Part shown: positions 21,530 to 34,743 of the stretch, piece by piece
How the letters are laid out: every line of letters begins with the position of its first letter
How positions within the stretch are numbered: the first letter of the stretch is position 1
From: Erodium maritimum
Taxonomy: Eukaryota > Streptophyta > Magnoliopsida > Geraniales > Geraniaceae
Length of the DNA stretch: 64,000 nt
Reading direction: 5' to 3'
Assembly: GCA_963921825.1 (NCBI GenBank)
Contig: OY997589.1
Span: 50,462,546 to 50,526,545, forward strand
Made by a program: the position numbers and the translations under genes
Notes under the pieces: generated by a model
Seen by the model: the letters and a program-made list of their open reading frames with translations, nothing else
Database searches by the model: none
What the model was told of the DNA's origin: nothing

Positions 21530-22700
21530 TAAATTGGGATGAAAATATGCTGACAAATAGGTTGTTAGTTTGAGTTTGGTTGTTTATTTTTATCAAGTCT
21601 AAACCCACTTAATTTTAACGCATCATTTTAACCCGAATGTTTGTCCATGTCACTTCTGATGGAAGATGGACTGACTCGCCGATGTCAATTCTATCCGTGA
21701 ATCAAGGGTTGACGATAATTTTGACCAGAAACCAATCGAAAAAGGTTTGATTTTTTGCTGACTCCACCCTGATCATTTCGGTGCCGATGATTCCAGCATC
21801 GATTGTGGTCAATGCCGATCACTTCGGTGATCATTGCCCATGATAAGGGCCAAATAGACAACCATAGAATTAATATTCCGTAGTTAGAGAAGAGAAGAAG
21901 AAAGGTGAGGGAGTAGAGACGGTAGAAAGAGAGAGAGAGCGATAATATGATTTTGGACTATCGTGAAGCCATGCTCCTCTCATTCTCAGAATACCTTAAG
22001 CAGCTAATAAAGAAGACAAACAATAATGAGCCGTGGACCTGGCAAAACACAAAGGCCCACTACAAAACATAAACAACAAGCCTTTAGAATGTCCACTACC
22101 ATTGAGACCGTAATCTCACTCCCTTCTTTGAAATGGTTCGTGTCCTTATGAACTGAAATTGAAGTCGTAAAATTTGGATTGCAAGTCAAAACAGAACTCC
22201 CAAATAGCATCCTCTGGTAGAGAGAGGGATAGTTTGATTTTGGACTGCCGCACAGTCATGGTCGTTTCATTTTCAGTGGAACTTCAATAGCTAACGAAGA
22301 AGACAAACGGTAACGAGCTGTGGACTTTACTAAACATACAGACCCGCTACAAAACATAAACAAAAAGCCTTTAGAAGGTCCACCACAATTGAGCCCGCAA
22401 CAGCCCAGCCCTAAGCAAATGATAATATTGCCAATTCAATTAAGATATGGATCCTACTTTCTCGATGGAGCTTTGGGAATTTTAGTGTGTAAGCCGTCAA
22501 ATCTGTTAATTTAATGTTTAAAGATAACTTAGTAGCCCGAGGAGATTATTCATGCTCCGACAAGAGCAGGCTACATGAGCCATCCAAACACACCTATTCC
22601 CAACAGTAAGAAAGGATAATGCACTGATTGTTCCAAACCACAATGTTAAGGGGCTATGGTGATAACTTGGAGTGTGCAGATTAGGAAATCGGAGCAATAA
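21530..22700. repeat. Gene-flanking spacer containing a diverged direct repeat
   Basis: Two copies of a roughly 180-bp unit start GATTTTGGACT at 21949 and 22236 (spacing 287 bp) and share AAGAAGACAAAC, CTACAAAACATAAACAA and AAGCCTTTAGAA. The rest shows nothing recognised. It lies downstream of the XEG113 stop codon; the 3' untranslated region probably ends between about 22700 and 22861. Confidence 0.6.
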
Positions 22701-22861
22701 AAATTGAATACAATTTTACAATCAACCTATTCCTACAACTTGTGTATACCTTCCACAACTCAATCCACTCTTATCAAACACTAGAACTCTTGATTTTTAC
22801 AGCTAGGCAAGGAATTAAGCCCACTCCAGAGCTTTCTCTTATGCTCGCATGTTGAGTGATC

Positions 22862-25800
22862 TCACCAATGTGGGTGGTCATCCTCTGGGGTTTGAGGTGG
22901 AACTGGTTTCCAACCAGGTTTCTCATCCCAGTACATATCATAGTATATGTGACCAGGGGTGTGATTGTCCACGCAACACCATATGCCAACATAACGCTTT
23001 ACACGGTTCCTAAATCTCTCTTCCCTTTTCTGAGAGGAAATTTAATACACCATTAGCACATCACATCAGGAAAAATATAACAATAGTTATGGGGGACTTG
23101 CCTTGTCAGTGAAACCTCCGAAAGCATCTTGCATTGAAGAAAACTGAATGACTTTGACATCCTTGAATGAAGAAAATATCGTCTTCAACTGTAAGGTGAT
23201 TTTCATTTCTATAAGTAACCATGGAAATATCACTTATCTTTTCTCCACTAAATACAATCAGTGTATTAAACAGTAAGAAAGCAATTGGAATGCTACCCTC
23301 CAAAAAATATACACCTGCTCAAAGGTTTAAGACAGCACATTCAATTTATGCACTATGTTGAAGTGTCTCAATGACCACTTGATAAGCATATTGAGGCCTC
23401 CACCCATTAGCTTGAGCTTTTGGGTTGGATCACGCTTTAAGACACTAGTATCATTTGCTGGCTAAATGATTCCATCTCATACAGCTTAACACTTAGACGA
23501 AACATATATAAATCAGTGTACTACACAGGTTTAAGAGCTCCAAGAAAGAACTATAAGTATTACAAGTGGAATCTCTGGTGCTCTGAGTAATAGAAAAACT
23601 CTTTCTTGTACTACGTTATACCTCGAGGGCTTACATAACTTTGCACTTGCTACCCAAAACACTAAAATAGATTATTATATCAACAAAATTTATCACTTGC
23701 TGTTAACTGAACTCAGCCGAACAGGCACTTAGAGGCATTACTATAAGTAGCACTGACTTAGTTATGGATTATAAAGTTCTGGTTGAAAAAAATGGGATCT
23801 ACCTAAACAAATATCCGAACTATTGCTTGCCCTTATCCATTCCTGCATTTAAACCTTACTAAAGGGGATTATGCAGACTGAAATTTTACCACTTGGCACG
23901 TCCATTGGAATCGTGAATTTTTTTTGGCAGAAATTTGAAAATGTAAAGATTCTATAGCAATATATCCTTTGTATTTTTCTTTCCAATGACATTTTAAAGA
24001 TTCAAATGCTGCCCTAAGCCTACAAGTAATATTGAAACAAGAGACACTAAATGTATTGATGAAAACTATATAAACAAGATTAAAAATGTAAAAGTATGTA
24101 GAATACCATTTCTTCATTCCCATGCTTTGGCAATCTAAGTACACCAGGCATACTTGTATTATTTGAGGCATGGCAATCATGGGTTCCTTCTTGACAAAGT
24201 TGAACATCAAGCCATGATTCTTTCACCTTGAACAAACATCAAAAGGGGGGAAATATCCCAGCTAAGCATAGAAACCTAAGCACAAGTAAATATGCCATGT
24301 ACATTGCAGAGACATCTACCTGTTTGGGCAATGATGGATTTTCTAAGAAGGAATACTCTTTAATATCTATCCCAGGGCCGAATTCTTCCCGAGGAAGTTC
24401 TTTCAACATGACATTGACCTGCAGAGCAGCTCCCATGCTTTGAAATTATACGGTAATCAGAAAGAACAAAAATAAAGGTAACATGATTTAGAGATCCAGT
24501 ACTAAATTTTTAAGCAGATTACCAGAAGTAAAGTTTGAATTATTACTAGGATGCATCATTACCATGACATAAAGATAAACAACAAGCTGATTATCTTACA
24601 TATGAAATATCATCAGTAATTCACCATGTATCTGATGACCAAGGAAATGGAAGCATTATCAATTCCCTCCTTGAATCATATGATAGCAGGGTAAGCACAT
24701 TTTTTACATACACGCCAAAATAAAGGAGAAAAAAAAAACCAAGATTGATATATTGAATTCCTAATTGCCAAAACTAATCCTTGACATAGAATTCTAAAAG
24801 CAACTTTAACTAGAGCATCCAACCAGGGGTAATATGTTACCATTGTTACGGTCCCGGATTTAGATGGAATGGGGTCGAGAATTCGATTAACCAGAGAACT
24901 CTCAATCTCGTCGAGATCAATTAGCGAGAGAACTCAAGATCGCAATAACCACTCTATTCTAATTTATTTTTTCTCAACTGAAGCTTCTTTATTTCTCTAC
25001 CCACCATTATATAGAATGTTGGGTACAACTTCAAAGGCAACAAGGAGATCAGGCTAAAATCATTGATTTAGGAAACTTCCTAACTTAGCTTCTAATACAA
25101 TAAGGAAATAAATAAAGCAGTACGAAAAAAATAGAAAATAAAAGAGATCTTATTGCCGATTTTGTGCTCCTAACATAACAATGGGATGATTTGGATGGGA
25201 TACAACCATTCGCCACCCCTGTGAAGACATACCATTGCCAATTGTTAAACTTACTCCACACCCTACTGACATTCTACATAACCCAAGAATAATATTTCAG
25301 TTCATTGCAAGAATGCAAAACTTAAGAGTAACTACTATTCTCCGGAAAAAAAAATTCAAATAGTAATTATATATTGCACAGGCTACAAGCTGAACATACT
25401 CTACCTTTAAGGAATGCATATCCAACACTTTTTAGAACAGTTACATGCTTCTATAGGTACCCATACGGAAACAATAGAACAACAATTTTTTTGCACATGG
25501 GCTTCAACCAGTAAGTACCTCAAATACATGATCCAAAGGACAGAGAAAGGGTTGTCTAGTCAAGGAACCCACCAGCACCCCAGGGTGTGGGAACCAAAGC
25601 CTATCCAACCTACACCATAGTGGAGGCATAACCTGAAAATTGTACATAGAATAATAAATGGAAAAATGATTGCAGTGAAATGTAGCTAGTATGAGAGAGA
25701 ATAGTAGAGATAGGTTGTAGTGGCTTGTTGTAAATTGGCTTTAGTTTACAGACATGCATAGTTCCCCATTTCTATTATTCCATAGGTACTCTATAATCCT

Positions 25801-26967
25801 AAACGACAGCTGACCACCTCATCTCAGATCTTAAAAAGATATCATGGTATCTTGAAAGGAAATAATGTGTAATTAGAACACATCTTTGGCAAGGTAAATA
25901 AACACATACATATGCCCTACATCCCATATAGAGAGTGTCCTTTCTCACAACTCCTGAAATTAAGGAAGCCTATCTAAGGAATTGACTTCCACTAGTACCA
26001 CTGTTGTAACTAACTATAATGGGTTGGTTAGAAGGATGAAACAACCAAGCAATTTGATATATAAAGTTTAAATCGACCACATCATTCCTGTAAGAAAATC
26101 ATTGGGATCGACTACTCATGCAATCTCAAGCCATACATTTTTTTTTCATGCTAGAACTATTTACTGTTTTTAAGTACCGCATACAGAATGTTACAAAATA
26201 ACATAATTACTATCTATTCTGTTTCAATTAGGTGTCAGATCTTTATATAGGAAATAGTGGTACGCAAGTAAATGATACTAGTAATACAATGATTCAATTT
26301 GATCTCATTTTAAGTGTAATTTAGCGTATTCATACTCTCCTAGAAGAACATGACATGACCTGCAAAGTTGTGGCAACTGATGATGGTGATGCCTGTGATC
26401 ATATTCATATATATATGTCAGAATTTTTAAAGAAGCATTAATTTTTTTTCCCAAGTTCGCTAATTTAATCATTCTTGCTTCGTTTTAACACCGATTTTTT
26501 TATTGTTGCACCATTATTTTTATTTTTCCAAGATCTATCTATAGAGATGCATATTGAATATATTTGGAGCACGGGAAATCAAAATCTGAAAAGTGTGACG
26601 TAATGTGAATCGGATGAACATAGAAAATGTAAATCTATGGAAACAAAATATAAATATGCGGAATTAAAATGTAATTACATTTTAATTCTGTAAAATTACA
26701 TTTTGTCTAGGTAGTTACGCCATATTTTTCCTATTTTGTTTTTCCGTGCTCCAAATATATTCAATATGCATCTCTAAAGATAGATCTTGGAAACATAAAA
26801 ATAATGGTGCAAGAATAAAAAAAATTGGAGTTAAAACGAAGCGGGAATGATTAAATTAGTGAAATTGGGAAAATAAATAAATGCTTCATTAACAATTCTG
26901 CCATGTGTCATTCTCCCAATTGGAGTTCGTAGTTCTCACCCCAATTTGGGTTCGTAGCAGAGACCTT

Positions 26968-27002
<35 letters not shown>

Positions 27003-30000
27003 TCCCCAAAACTGGAAGGAGATAGTTCATCTTAAGACTAATCAATGATGACGCCCAAAACACCCCCGTTCCTTTGCATTTATTTTAAACACATTATATA
27101 ACTTAGCAGAATTTCAGTCGAGATTAGCTTTCTGAATCTTTCAATTGACATTGGCAGCCACTATACCATTTCTTAAGTGCATATTCCACCTTCCACGTGT
27201 TAAGGTATGAATTCGTTATATCATACAGATGGGGGGCTCTTACCAGAGTACGATTCAACAATGAAGCAATTGCCAGTGCTGTCCTTATTTGTTTTATCTG
27301 AACATTTATACAAAATTACGAGATGCAACAGAGATATAGTCACAAAAAGTTACAGGAGCTTGTGATAAGGTGTATGCAGACGTACTTGGTAATTAATAAG
27401 AGTAAAATGTGACTCAACGTTATGCTCTCCATCCAATAACAAGCTCTTTGGAATTGATGGCTTAAATGATAAGAAACCTCCTGAATACGTTACCCAAAGA
27501 AGTTAAGAATAGCAATGTTCTGGCTTGATAATAATCTTCAGCACATTAAGAAAGCAGATGTAATGTTCACTTCCAATGTCCAAATTTGAAGTTCTGAACT
27601 GGTTGCTCCAAGGTTATAGTATATACCATAGATGTTCAGAATATTTCCTATTTGTGAAACAAAGGAAAATTTTATCTTATTTGTGGAACAAGGGGGAAAA
27701 AAGCTACAGCCCCACATCTACAAAGATCTCTTGCCAACGAATGGGGGTCTATTATAATTGATCGAGTCATTACAATTTTTATTTCCAATCTTTATTTATA
27801 GTTTATTGAGTTGGTTCTTTAACAACATCAGCAATTCGAAAACAACAAAACTATATATTTCCCATCAACTTTTCACCAATAAAAAGCCCCAGAAACCTAT
27901 CCAAAAAGTCTACGTCGAGCTTAAACTTAATTACTTAACTACTATATTTGATATTTTCCATCTTGTTACGCTAATTAATGTTCTCATTATTATCAAAATT
28001 GGTGTATAAGCACGAAGAATACCATACCGTGTTAAAGGTAACATGAGAAATGTGAAAGCTAAAGGAGGAACATCAGCTTGGCATACAATTTGGAATCAAA
28101 AGGTACCCACATGAGATTGAAATAAGGATCTAGGTTACGTCAGATAAAAAGGCCAAGATAGTAATCATTGATAACAAGAAGAAATGACTAAGAATCCCAT
28201 GGCAGATAAAATCACAGTTTACATGCAAAGAAAGCGAGGAAATAAGTGATAAGTACGGAACAGTAACATCTATAAACCTTAAAGGTGGAATGAAACAGAC
28301 TTACCTGATACATCATAATATTCCGGAGGATCATAGAAGAGCATTGCTTCCCTCATTCTGTGACGCTTTCCTTCAGTGCCTGCATACTGAAATGTGGTAT
28401 GTACAGCATATGGTTCCAGTCTGAGTTGTTGATACATAGCCTGCAAATATAAAGATGTTAGCACATTCTTGATATGTAGTATTCTGCCATACCAATACCA
28501 TCAGGAAAGGATCATAACTTTCACAATCAAATTGCTCCAAAGATTATTCGGAAAACTATTTAGTTCTGTTGTCCATTACAAATTAAAACTAGAAACATGA
28601 TGTCATTGTGTCAAAACCAAAAGAACTGATAAAAACACATCCCACCTGGACAAAATAAGTATGTCCACCACAAAATATACTAGCTGGCAAGATTCCCATC
28701 TTCAGATTCCCATCAAAAGCATACACAAGTCCACTTTCTTCATCAACAGATGGTCCTAACTGCTTACGCACTAGATCGTTGAATCCATTTTGATCCCATA
28801 TAGTGTCATCAGCTAAAAGCATTTCCTTCCATTCTTTAGCTAATTTTTTTGCAGAATCCGTCGGCCTCCAGTGAAAAATTCCAATGTTATAAGCAGCACC
28901 AACTGTTGAAGGTGAAAAATCTTGGCATTAGTCGTGTTTACTGAGAGCCTGAGTTATTGACAAATTTGGAATTAATAAATACACAAAATAGCCATTTGAA
29001 TGAAGAAGCAATTAAAAAATTAAGCATCTTTACTATAATGAGTAACTAAGAATATCCTATTTAAATTAAAATGATGCAACGGGCTGCAAGTTGAGCCACA
29101 CTGCACCATGTCTCACAGCATTTCTGAAGAAATTTTATTTGAGTCTATCCAAAAGAACAAAACAGCTAGGAGTATAAAATATAAGTTAGTCTTCAACTAT
29201 CAGTTTGCTGATAAAATAAAACTATCCGTTTAACTTTTTAGTTCATAGGTCATCAACATGATATAAAAGCCTAATATATCCCAGGGTCGGATGTCATTAT
29301 CCTAAAAGTTACCCTTTTCTAGAAAAAGTTCATTCCATCACAAGGATAAAAGGCGGGCCTGTGTGTGAATCTATGTCCATAGAGATAACAGACTTGCATG
29401 TGAGGAGGATTTTAAAGTATAAAAGAATAAGTGAACCAAGTGCATTTGTGTGAAAGTAAATCCACATAGAGCTTCTCTCAAATATGATAAGCACCTATAG
29501 CTGCATCTTTACATCAGCAAAGCAACATGGTCACTATGTCTTTACTTGATGGCCTCCAGATGCTTATCAAGTGGTCACCAAATTGTTGTTCCAATCTCCA
29601 TACACGGTTATGGTAGGTAAAAAAAAAAAGCGGTCGCTAAATCCACATTCTTCGCATATGGGACACTTAAACAACTATTAACACCCCAAAAACCAAGCAA
29701 TGTAATTCGGACCAAAAGCAGTTATTATTGTTAGAAGCCAACATCCCCCCTCATGCACAGGATCAACCTACCTCAACATAGAATTGATGCGGGATCCTAA
29801 TGAGGAAGGGAAAAATAGGAGAGTCTCAAACCATTAACAAGCTCTCCAACATCCCCCCTCATGCGCATACCCTAGACACAAGTAATGAAATATACACGTG
29901 GAACAGTCACAAACCCCCTAACAAGCCCAATGAAACTACACTATAAAAGAGAGAAGATAGGCACCAGAGCAGCAAATAATTACATCGTAGTAACCCTAGG

Positions 30001-33000
30001 TCAAGACTGTTCTTTTGTACATGGAGTAGGATACAGATATAAAATAGAGTAAGACCCAAAAGCCATCATTAACTATATATTCACAGGTCATAACATAGCA
30101 TTGATACTATACAATTCCATCAATGGGAGACCCCTTCTAATTTTCATTGTCACCAAGACAGACAGGGATATAACCTTTCATATGAAACCTCACTCCTAGC
30201 AAAGGCGAGATCATGCAATATAAGGTACAACACTAACACTCCAAGATTTTGCATTAAGAGGATACAAGAATCATAAAAATACATGAGGTGAAATGTAGCA
30301 GTATTATAAAATTTGCAATAAATTAGGCATTTTGATGATTATATTTCCTCATAAGAGAACCTCTTCTCTCGTTTCGCAGTACCAATCCATCTAAAATCGC
30401 TCCCAATTGTTCTTCAACAAGGTTAAATATGGATGGAAATACAGTCAGGGATCCTTAGCCAACTTTGGGTTAGAACATATAAAACCTTCATGGAAATGCT
30501 GTTCTAGGATAATGGCGATAATAGTGGTAATGTTAGATGTTTAACTTCCGAAACATTTAGCAGGTGTACCAGGAAGGAAAAAAGGAATCAATTGCCGAAA
30601 GATCAATTACGTCAAGAACAGATAGGTACAGTACATTTGACTTTTTATTTCATCCTCACCTAGTTGCCAAATATCCAAACTATCATCAGCGACTGTTGGT
30701 ACAACTTGGTCACTTGAAGTTAGAACATCTGCTTTAGGATATTGAGCAAGATATGGAAGAGGATTCTGTTCAAACAACATTAAGGACAGAAGTGCAATAA
30801 GATTTCACCAGTAATAGTCTCTGTTAAACATTAAAAATCCCACATTGATAAACGATAGAAAAACAAAGCTTCATGCGAAGGGGGAACCAAACCCTCTAAT
30901 TAGGTTGACCTTTAAGCATGAGGGTATGAGCTCTTATAGGTACCCATTAAACAAAATTAACATTCTATTAGAGCAGACAAGGTAAAGGAGGAATCGGGAA
31001 CTGAGACGTTTTCCCTGTAAAGCGTAAGCCTCTAAGTGCACTGAGGTGTAAGCCTCAATAATAAGAACAATAAATTCATAAATTATCATGTATCTCATAC
31101 AATTCATAACAAACAGCACATAATTTCATTACAAAATTCATCAAATTAGGAATTATTTAATCATAAAATTCATGTTAACAAAAGTTTCTAACTAATAGAG
31201 GAATAATAGATTTAAAGTCTAAACATATTTCATGTTCGGTTTTCCAACTCAAATATCCAATAAGTCATATTATCTTCATTTTTTGAAGTGTAATCAAAGT
31301 GCATTGCTCGATTATCATATTATCATCACTGTCAGAATCACCTCATTCAAATTCACTCCCCCTTAGGAGACAAGAGGATAAGTTTAGGGTGTTGTTTTTC
31401 TTTTTAGGATATTTAGCGTTTGATTTTAAGCCCAAAGCCTCAGATATTAATTTTGACTGCCTCGTCGAGACTTAAACCGTTAGCATCAAGGGATTTTTAA
31501 AATTATGAGAGCAGGTTCAATTAGGGCGTGTGGCCCATTTGTGTTCTGAAATTTGAAGTGAGGTTCGCATGTGAGTAGGAGTGGTAACTGCTAACGATCC
31601 AGAAATTTTAGTCTGATAACCCAAGTCGTTATATGCAGACTGAAAACAAAGGTACATATAAAGGAAAAGGTCAAACAAAACTAATCAGCTTGGTATTTAG
31701 TACGACTGTACGACAGTTCATATAATTAAATTTCTAAGTATAGGTTAACAAACATTGTTGATGGAAAGAATAGATAGTGTGTTTTAATGTTCACTACTAA
31801 CAAATATATACATGTCAATTATTTTTATTTATGTCGATTAAAGATTCATTATGAAGAGTGTAAAGTTTATGTTTGCTGATTTTGGGTACTTGTTTTGTTT
31901 GACTTGTTTAAAGTCCTATCTTTCTCCTTCATATTATTGGCAGATTGTTGTGGTTGAGTCTTTCACTTTTGGTTCCGGGCCTTCCGGCAGAGTTTGTAGC
32001 CGGAATTGATATCTTACTTTCTATCTTGGAATTGGGAAGCTATAAAAAAAACTGCTGATAAAAAAATAAAATAAAGAAAAGAAAAGAGAATCATGATATT
32101 CAGCTGAAGACAAAAAGAAGATATATATATAAATAGATACACATATCAAATTTTCTATGGGATACATAACTAGCTATTCTTGAGCCATATGAAGTTTATC
32201 ATTGGATGCAAACAAAATGAATGCATCAAACAACTTCTCTAAAGCAATTCTAGCAAACAGGTTTGCAACCAGGAGGTGCAAAGGAACTTCAAACTGATAC
32301 GGGGAAGAAAGTAATTTCCATGTCTTTAATTGGAGACTGAACTATGCAGCAGTTCTTGCCGAACCATAGCTTCAACGTACATAGAAGTTGTGTATAGAAT
32401 TTATTAAGTAAAAGTACTGAAGGCAATGGCCTCATCCTGATCAACTGCCCCAAAAATATATTTGATCAATTCCATCTCAAGATAATGGTCTCTTAAGCAG
32501 TTATTGCTGATAAAAAAATAAAAAATAGAGTCTATGCACATGATGATGAGAGCAAATAACGAGATAACATGATATAAAGCCATTGAACACCTATCAAAGC
32601 GAGAAGGATACAGCAATATGCTAATACAAGTACCTTTAGCCAAACCATGTCAGTATCGCACATTAATAACTCATACCCAAAAGGGAGGATTGCATCTATG
32701 AGGATGACTTTTTCTCTCCCCATTTTATGGAATGTTGGTGACCCCCATCCAACATCTACTGTACTCATATGACTACCCATGTCAAAAACTGGAACACCTC
32801 GCCAATACAAGGCCTCCAATAATTTGGTGTCCATTGCACCTGCAAGAACATTATAGAGCTCCACTGAGAGTTAGTTTGTTTGCACAGATTTCGGTGTGAG
32901 AAAGGATAATGTGGGAAGTGGGGATTAAAAAATGAAAGAAAATTAGAAAGCACAGAAAACATACCTACAAGAAGATTTGAAAGTCCAAGATCAGTTAAGT

Positions 33001-34270
33001 GTTTAACCCAAGTGAGGATAAAATCCATGAAGGCATAGTTACCAAAGGTGACTATGATTATGTTATCCTCCACCCTTTGCTGAACAAGTTGTTTTGTCAG
33101 TTGAAAGCTCTTCATGGGTGGCATTTTTGAATTGGGTGGAGGAGCCTCCCAAATAGGTCTTCCATGTATGTCATCACTTGGTGACTGCTTTCGAGGCGGT
33201 GGCGGGATTTCACCGATTGTTGTTAGTAGAGAAGTATTGGGTCCTTGGTCGATGAGAGGAGAAGCTACATCTGAATTTAACATCGACATGGAAAGAGAAT
33301 CACAACATCAAAGGACAAACAAATTGAAAAATAGATGTCGTACCAAACGAAAAGACAAGTTTGAGATAAGAAAGGCAAGCATTCTAGCAAAAGAATGAAC
33401 ATGGAGTAAATGGTTACGAAATGCAATTTGATGTAAGAAGAAGGAAAGTAGAATGATGTACAACATCAATGAAGAACAAAGAAATGCAACGTTAGAGTAA
33501 ACTATTCTCATCCACGAGAAGGACGTCAAAGATTCTAGACACACTTCTCTTCTTCCAGGAATTTCACACACACAGTGAGAAGACCATAACAATCTTACCT
33601 ACATGTTATACAACCGAATCATGAAGAAAAGAGTATAACTGAGACAGTCAAACAAGTTAAGTTCATAAGGTTTCATGAACTTGACTTTCTGTAACCATCA
33701 ATTCTTGTATCACTGAAAGTGTGTTGTCACTCTTTAAGGTGCAATTCCACAAAAAGGGGAGATTGCTACAGGAAAAAAGTTCACAGGTAGACCCCCATTG
33801 GATTGTGCTTATTCTACTTCTGTCCTTTGCGAGTTACATAATACATGATCAGTGACTAGGTTACTGGATCTAATAACTCAATAAACAAACAAACAACAGA
33901 GGGATAAAATACATAACAGGTCCAGTTGATTTAGCTTTTGGTTTCATAAACTCAACATGGTTAGTAAGAAGAGACATCAACCTACCAAGAGATCAACTCG
34001 CAATACAGAAACATGAAGTTCCAAACAACTAGTGCATAGAAATGTGAGGTGATTTAAAAAGGATGAAGAATTAGAGGCAAATTGATGAAAGAGAAACATA
34101 CAAGTAGTAGGAGTAGGAGGAGGAGAGGAGAGCCATTGGGAAGAGGGAGAAGCAGGAGAGTAAATGGCAGAGAAGACGTAGAAGGAGGAGAAGAGTATCC
34201 CAACTATGACAGTGCCGTAGATCGTGAGGAACAGCGGCTTCGTGTTCGCTACTTCCTGGAGCACGCCCAT
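22862..34270 (-). CDS. XEG113: Extensin arabinosyltransferase XEG113 (GT77 family), 13 coding exons
   Basis: The product is a Golgi type II membrane glycosyltransferase. In Arabidopsis, XEG113 extends the hydroxyproline-linked arabinoside chains of extensins (third arabinose). Coding exons (high to low coordinate): 34270-34102, 33270-32965, 32839-32634, 30765-30660, 28902-28646, 28440-28305, 27480-27386, 27297-27244, 25632-25519, 24418-24320, 24226-24107, 23188-23102, 23029-22862. They sum to 1917 nt, 638 residues plus TGA, close to the Arabidopsis length as I recall it. Phases agree at every junction. Introns are GT-AG except the last, which is GC-AG (donor GCAAGT). The N-terminus has a signal anchor (PLFLTIYGTVIVGILFSSFY, residues about 11-30). 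The catalytic-type DxD is in LLMCDTDMVWLK (exon 3), followed by SSDQVVPT, WDQNGFN, YDPPEYYD and the conserved C-terminus IYYDMYWDEKPGWKPVPPQT. The start ATG is placed just before the anchor. No internal stop was seen. Confidence 0.93.
24844..25175 (-). mobile_element. Possible short solo LTR (TRIM-like) in XEG113 intron 9
   Basis: The 332-bp segment starts TGTTACGGTCCCGG and ends GCTCCTAACA on the plus strand, with TG...CA ends and short inverted termini. The minus strand has a TATATAA-like box near 25012 followed by an AATAAA-like signal near 24990. No clean 5-bp target-site duplication was found, so the call is tentative. Confidence 0.45.
26414..26906. mobile_element. Long foldback (hairpin) element in XEG113 intron 8
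   Basis: About 230-bp arms are nearly complementary. Left blocks (TTGCTTCGTTTTAACACC, ACCATTATTTTTATTTTTCC, GATGCATATTGAATATATTT) recur as reverse complements in the right arm. The centre is the palindrome AAATGTAATTACATTTT near 26667-26683. It is followed by noncoding sequence to about 26970 and a TA tract. No ORF. The XEG113 pre-mRNA would contain this hairpin. Confidence 0.75.
26972..27001. repeat. TA microsatellite
   Basis: An uninterrupted (TA)n run of about 14 units lies at the outer edge of the hairpin element in intron 8. The MITE at 10 kb also sits in TA tracts. Confidence 0.85.
31870..32075 (+). mobile_element. Probable LINE 3'-end fragment in XEG113 intron 3
   Basis: T/G-rich sequence ends TATAAAAAAAACTGCTGATAAAAAA, the same terminal motif (TGCTGATAAAAAA) as the retroposon ending at 8965. 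Orientation is opposite to the gene. The 5' limit and target-site duplication are not defined. A second TTGCTGATAAAAAA occurs near 32505. Confidence 0.4.
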
Positions 34271-34710
34271 TCTGCTGCTTGTTCAACAGATTGCGACCAG
34301 AAACCCTACACGCATAACAATCGAATCGGATCGATTCATGCCTCTACTCTCGACGAGGAAGACACACACAGACACGCGATGAAGAACCGATTTTCTCTCT
34401 CCCAATAATGATGCTACTGCTTAATTAATTGTCTCTGAAATCACTAAACTCGGCGTCTCTGCACAGCTCAGCTCAACCACCACCGTTGACTAACTAATCT
34501 CTCTCCGTTGACATCCACGCTATCGCCGAATGGCCTGCCGGAACACCCACCGCGCATCCAAACATGGGCCGAGTTGTCGATATGCTTCTCGATTCTATGG
34601 ACCCGGCCCCAACTTCAACCTCATTTTCCATTTTAACTTTATTCAATTTTTCTCTACTGTGGATATTCAATAAAAATTACAATATTTCATTTTAATATAG
34701 ATAATAAATT
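34271..34710 (-). promoter_or_regulatory. Upstream region of XEG113 (5' leader and promoter, inferred)
   Basis: This 440-bp stretch separates the XEG113 ATG from the nearest retroposon duplication, so the proximal promoter must be short or include the inserted element. It has pyrimidine-rich sequence (on the plus strand TCTCTCTCCC near 34395) and no other gene. I could not place a TATA box or start site with confidence. Confidence 0.4.
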
Positions 34711-34743
34711 AACTACTAGGTTGGTAGAGTGAATTAAGTCCAG

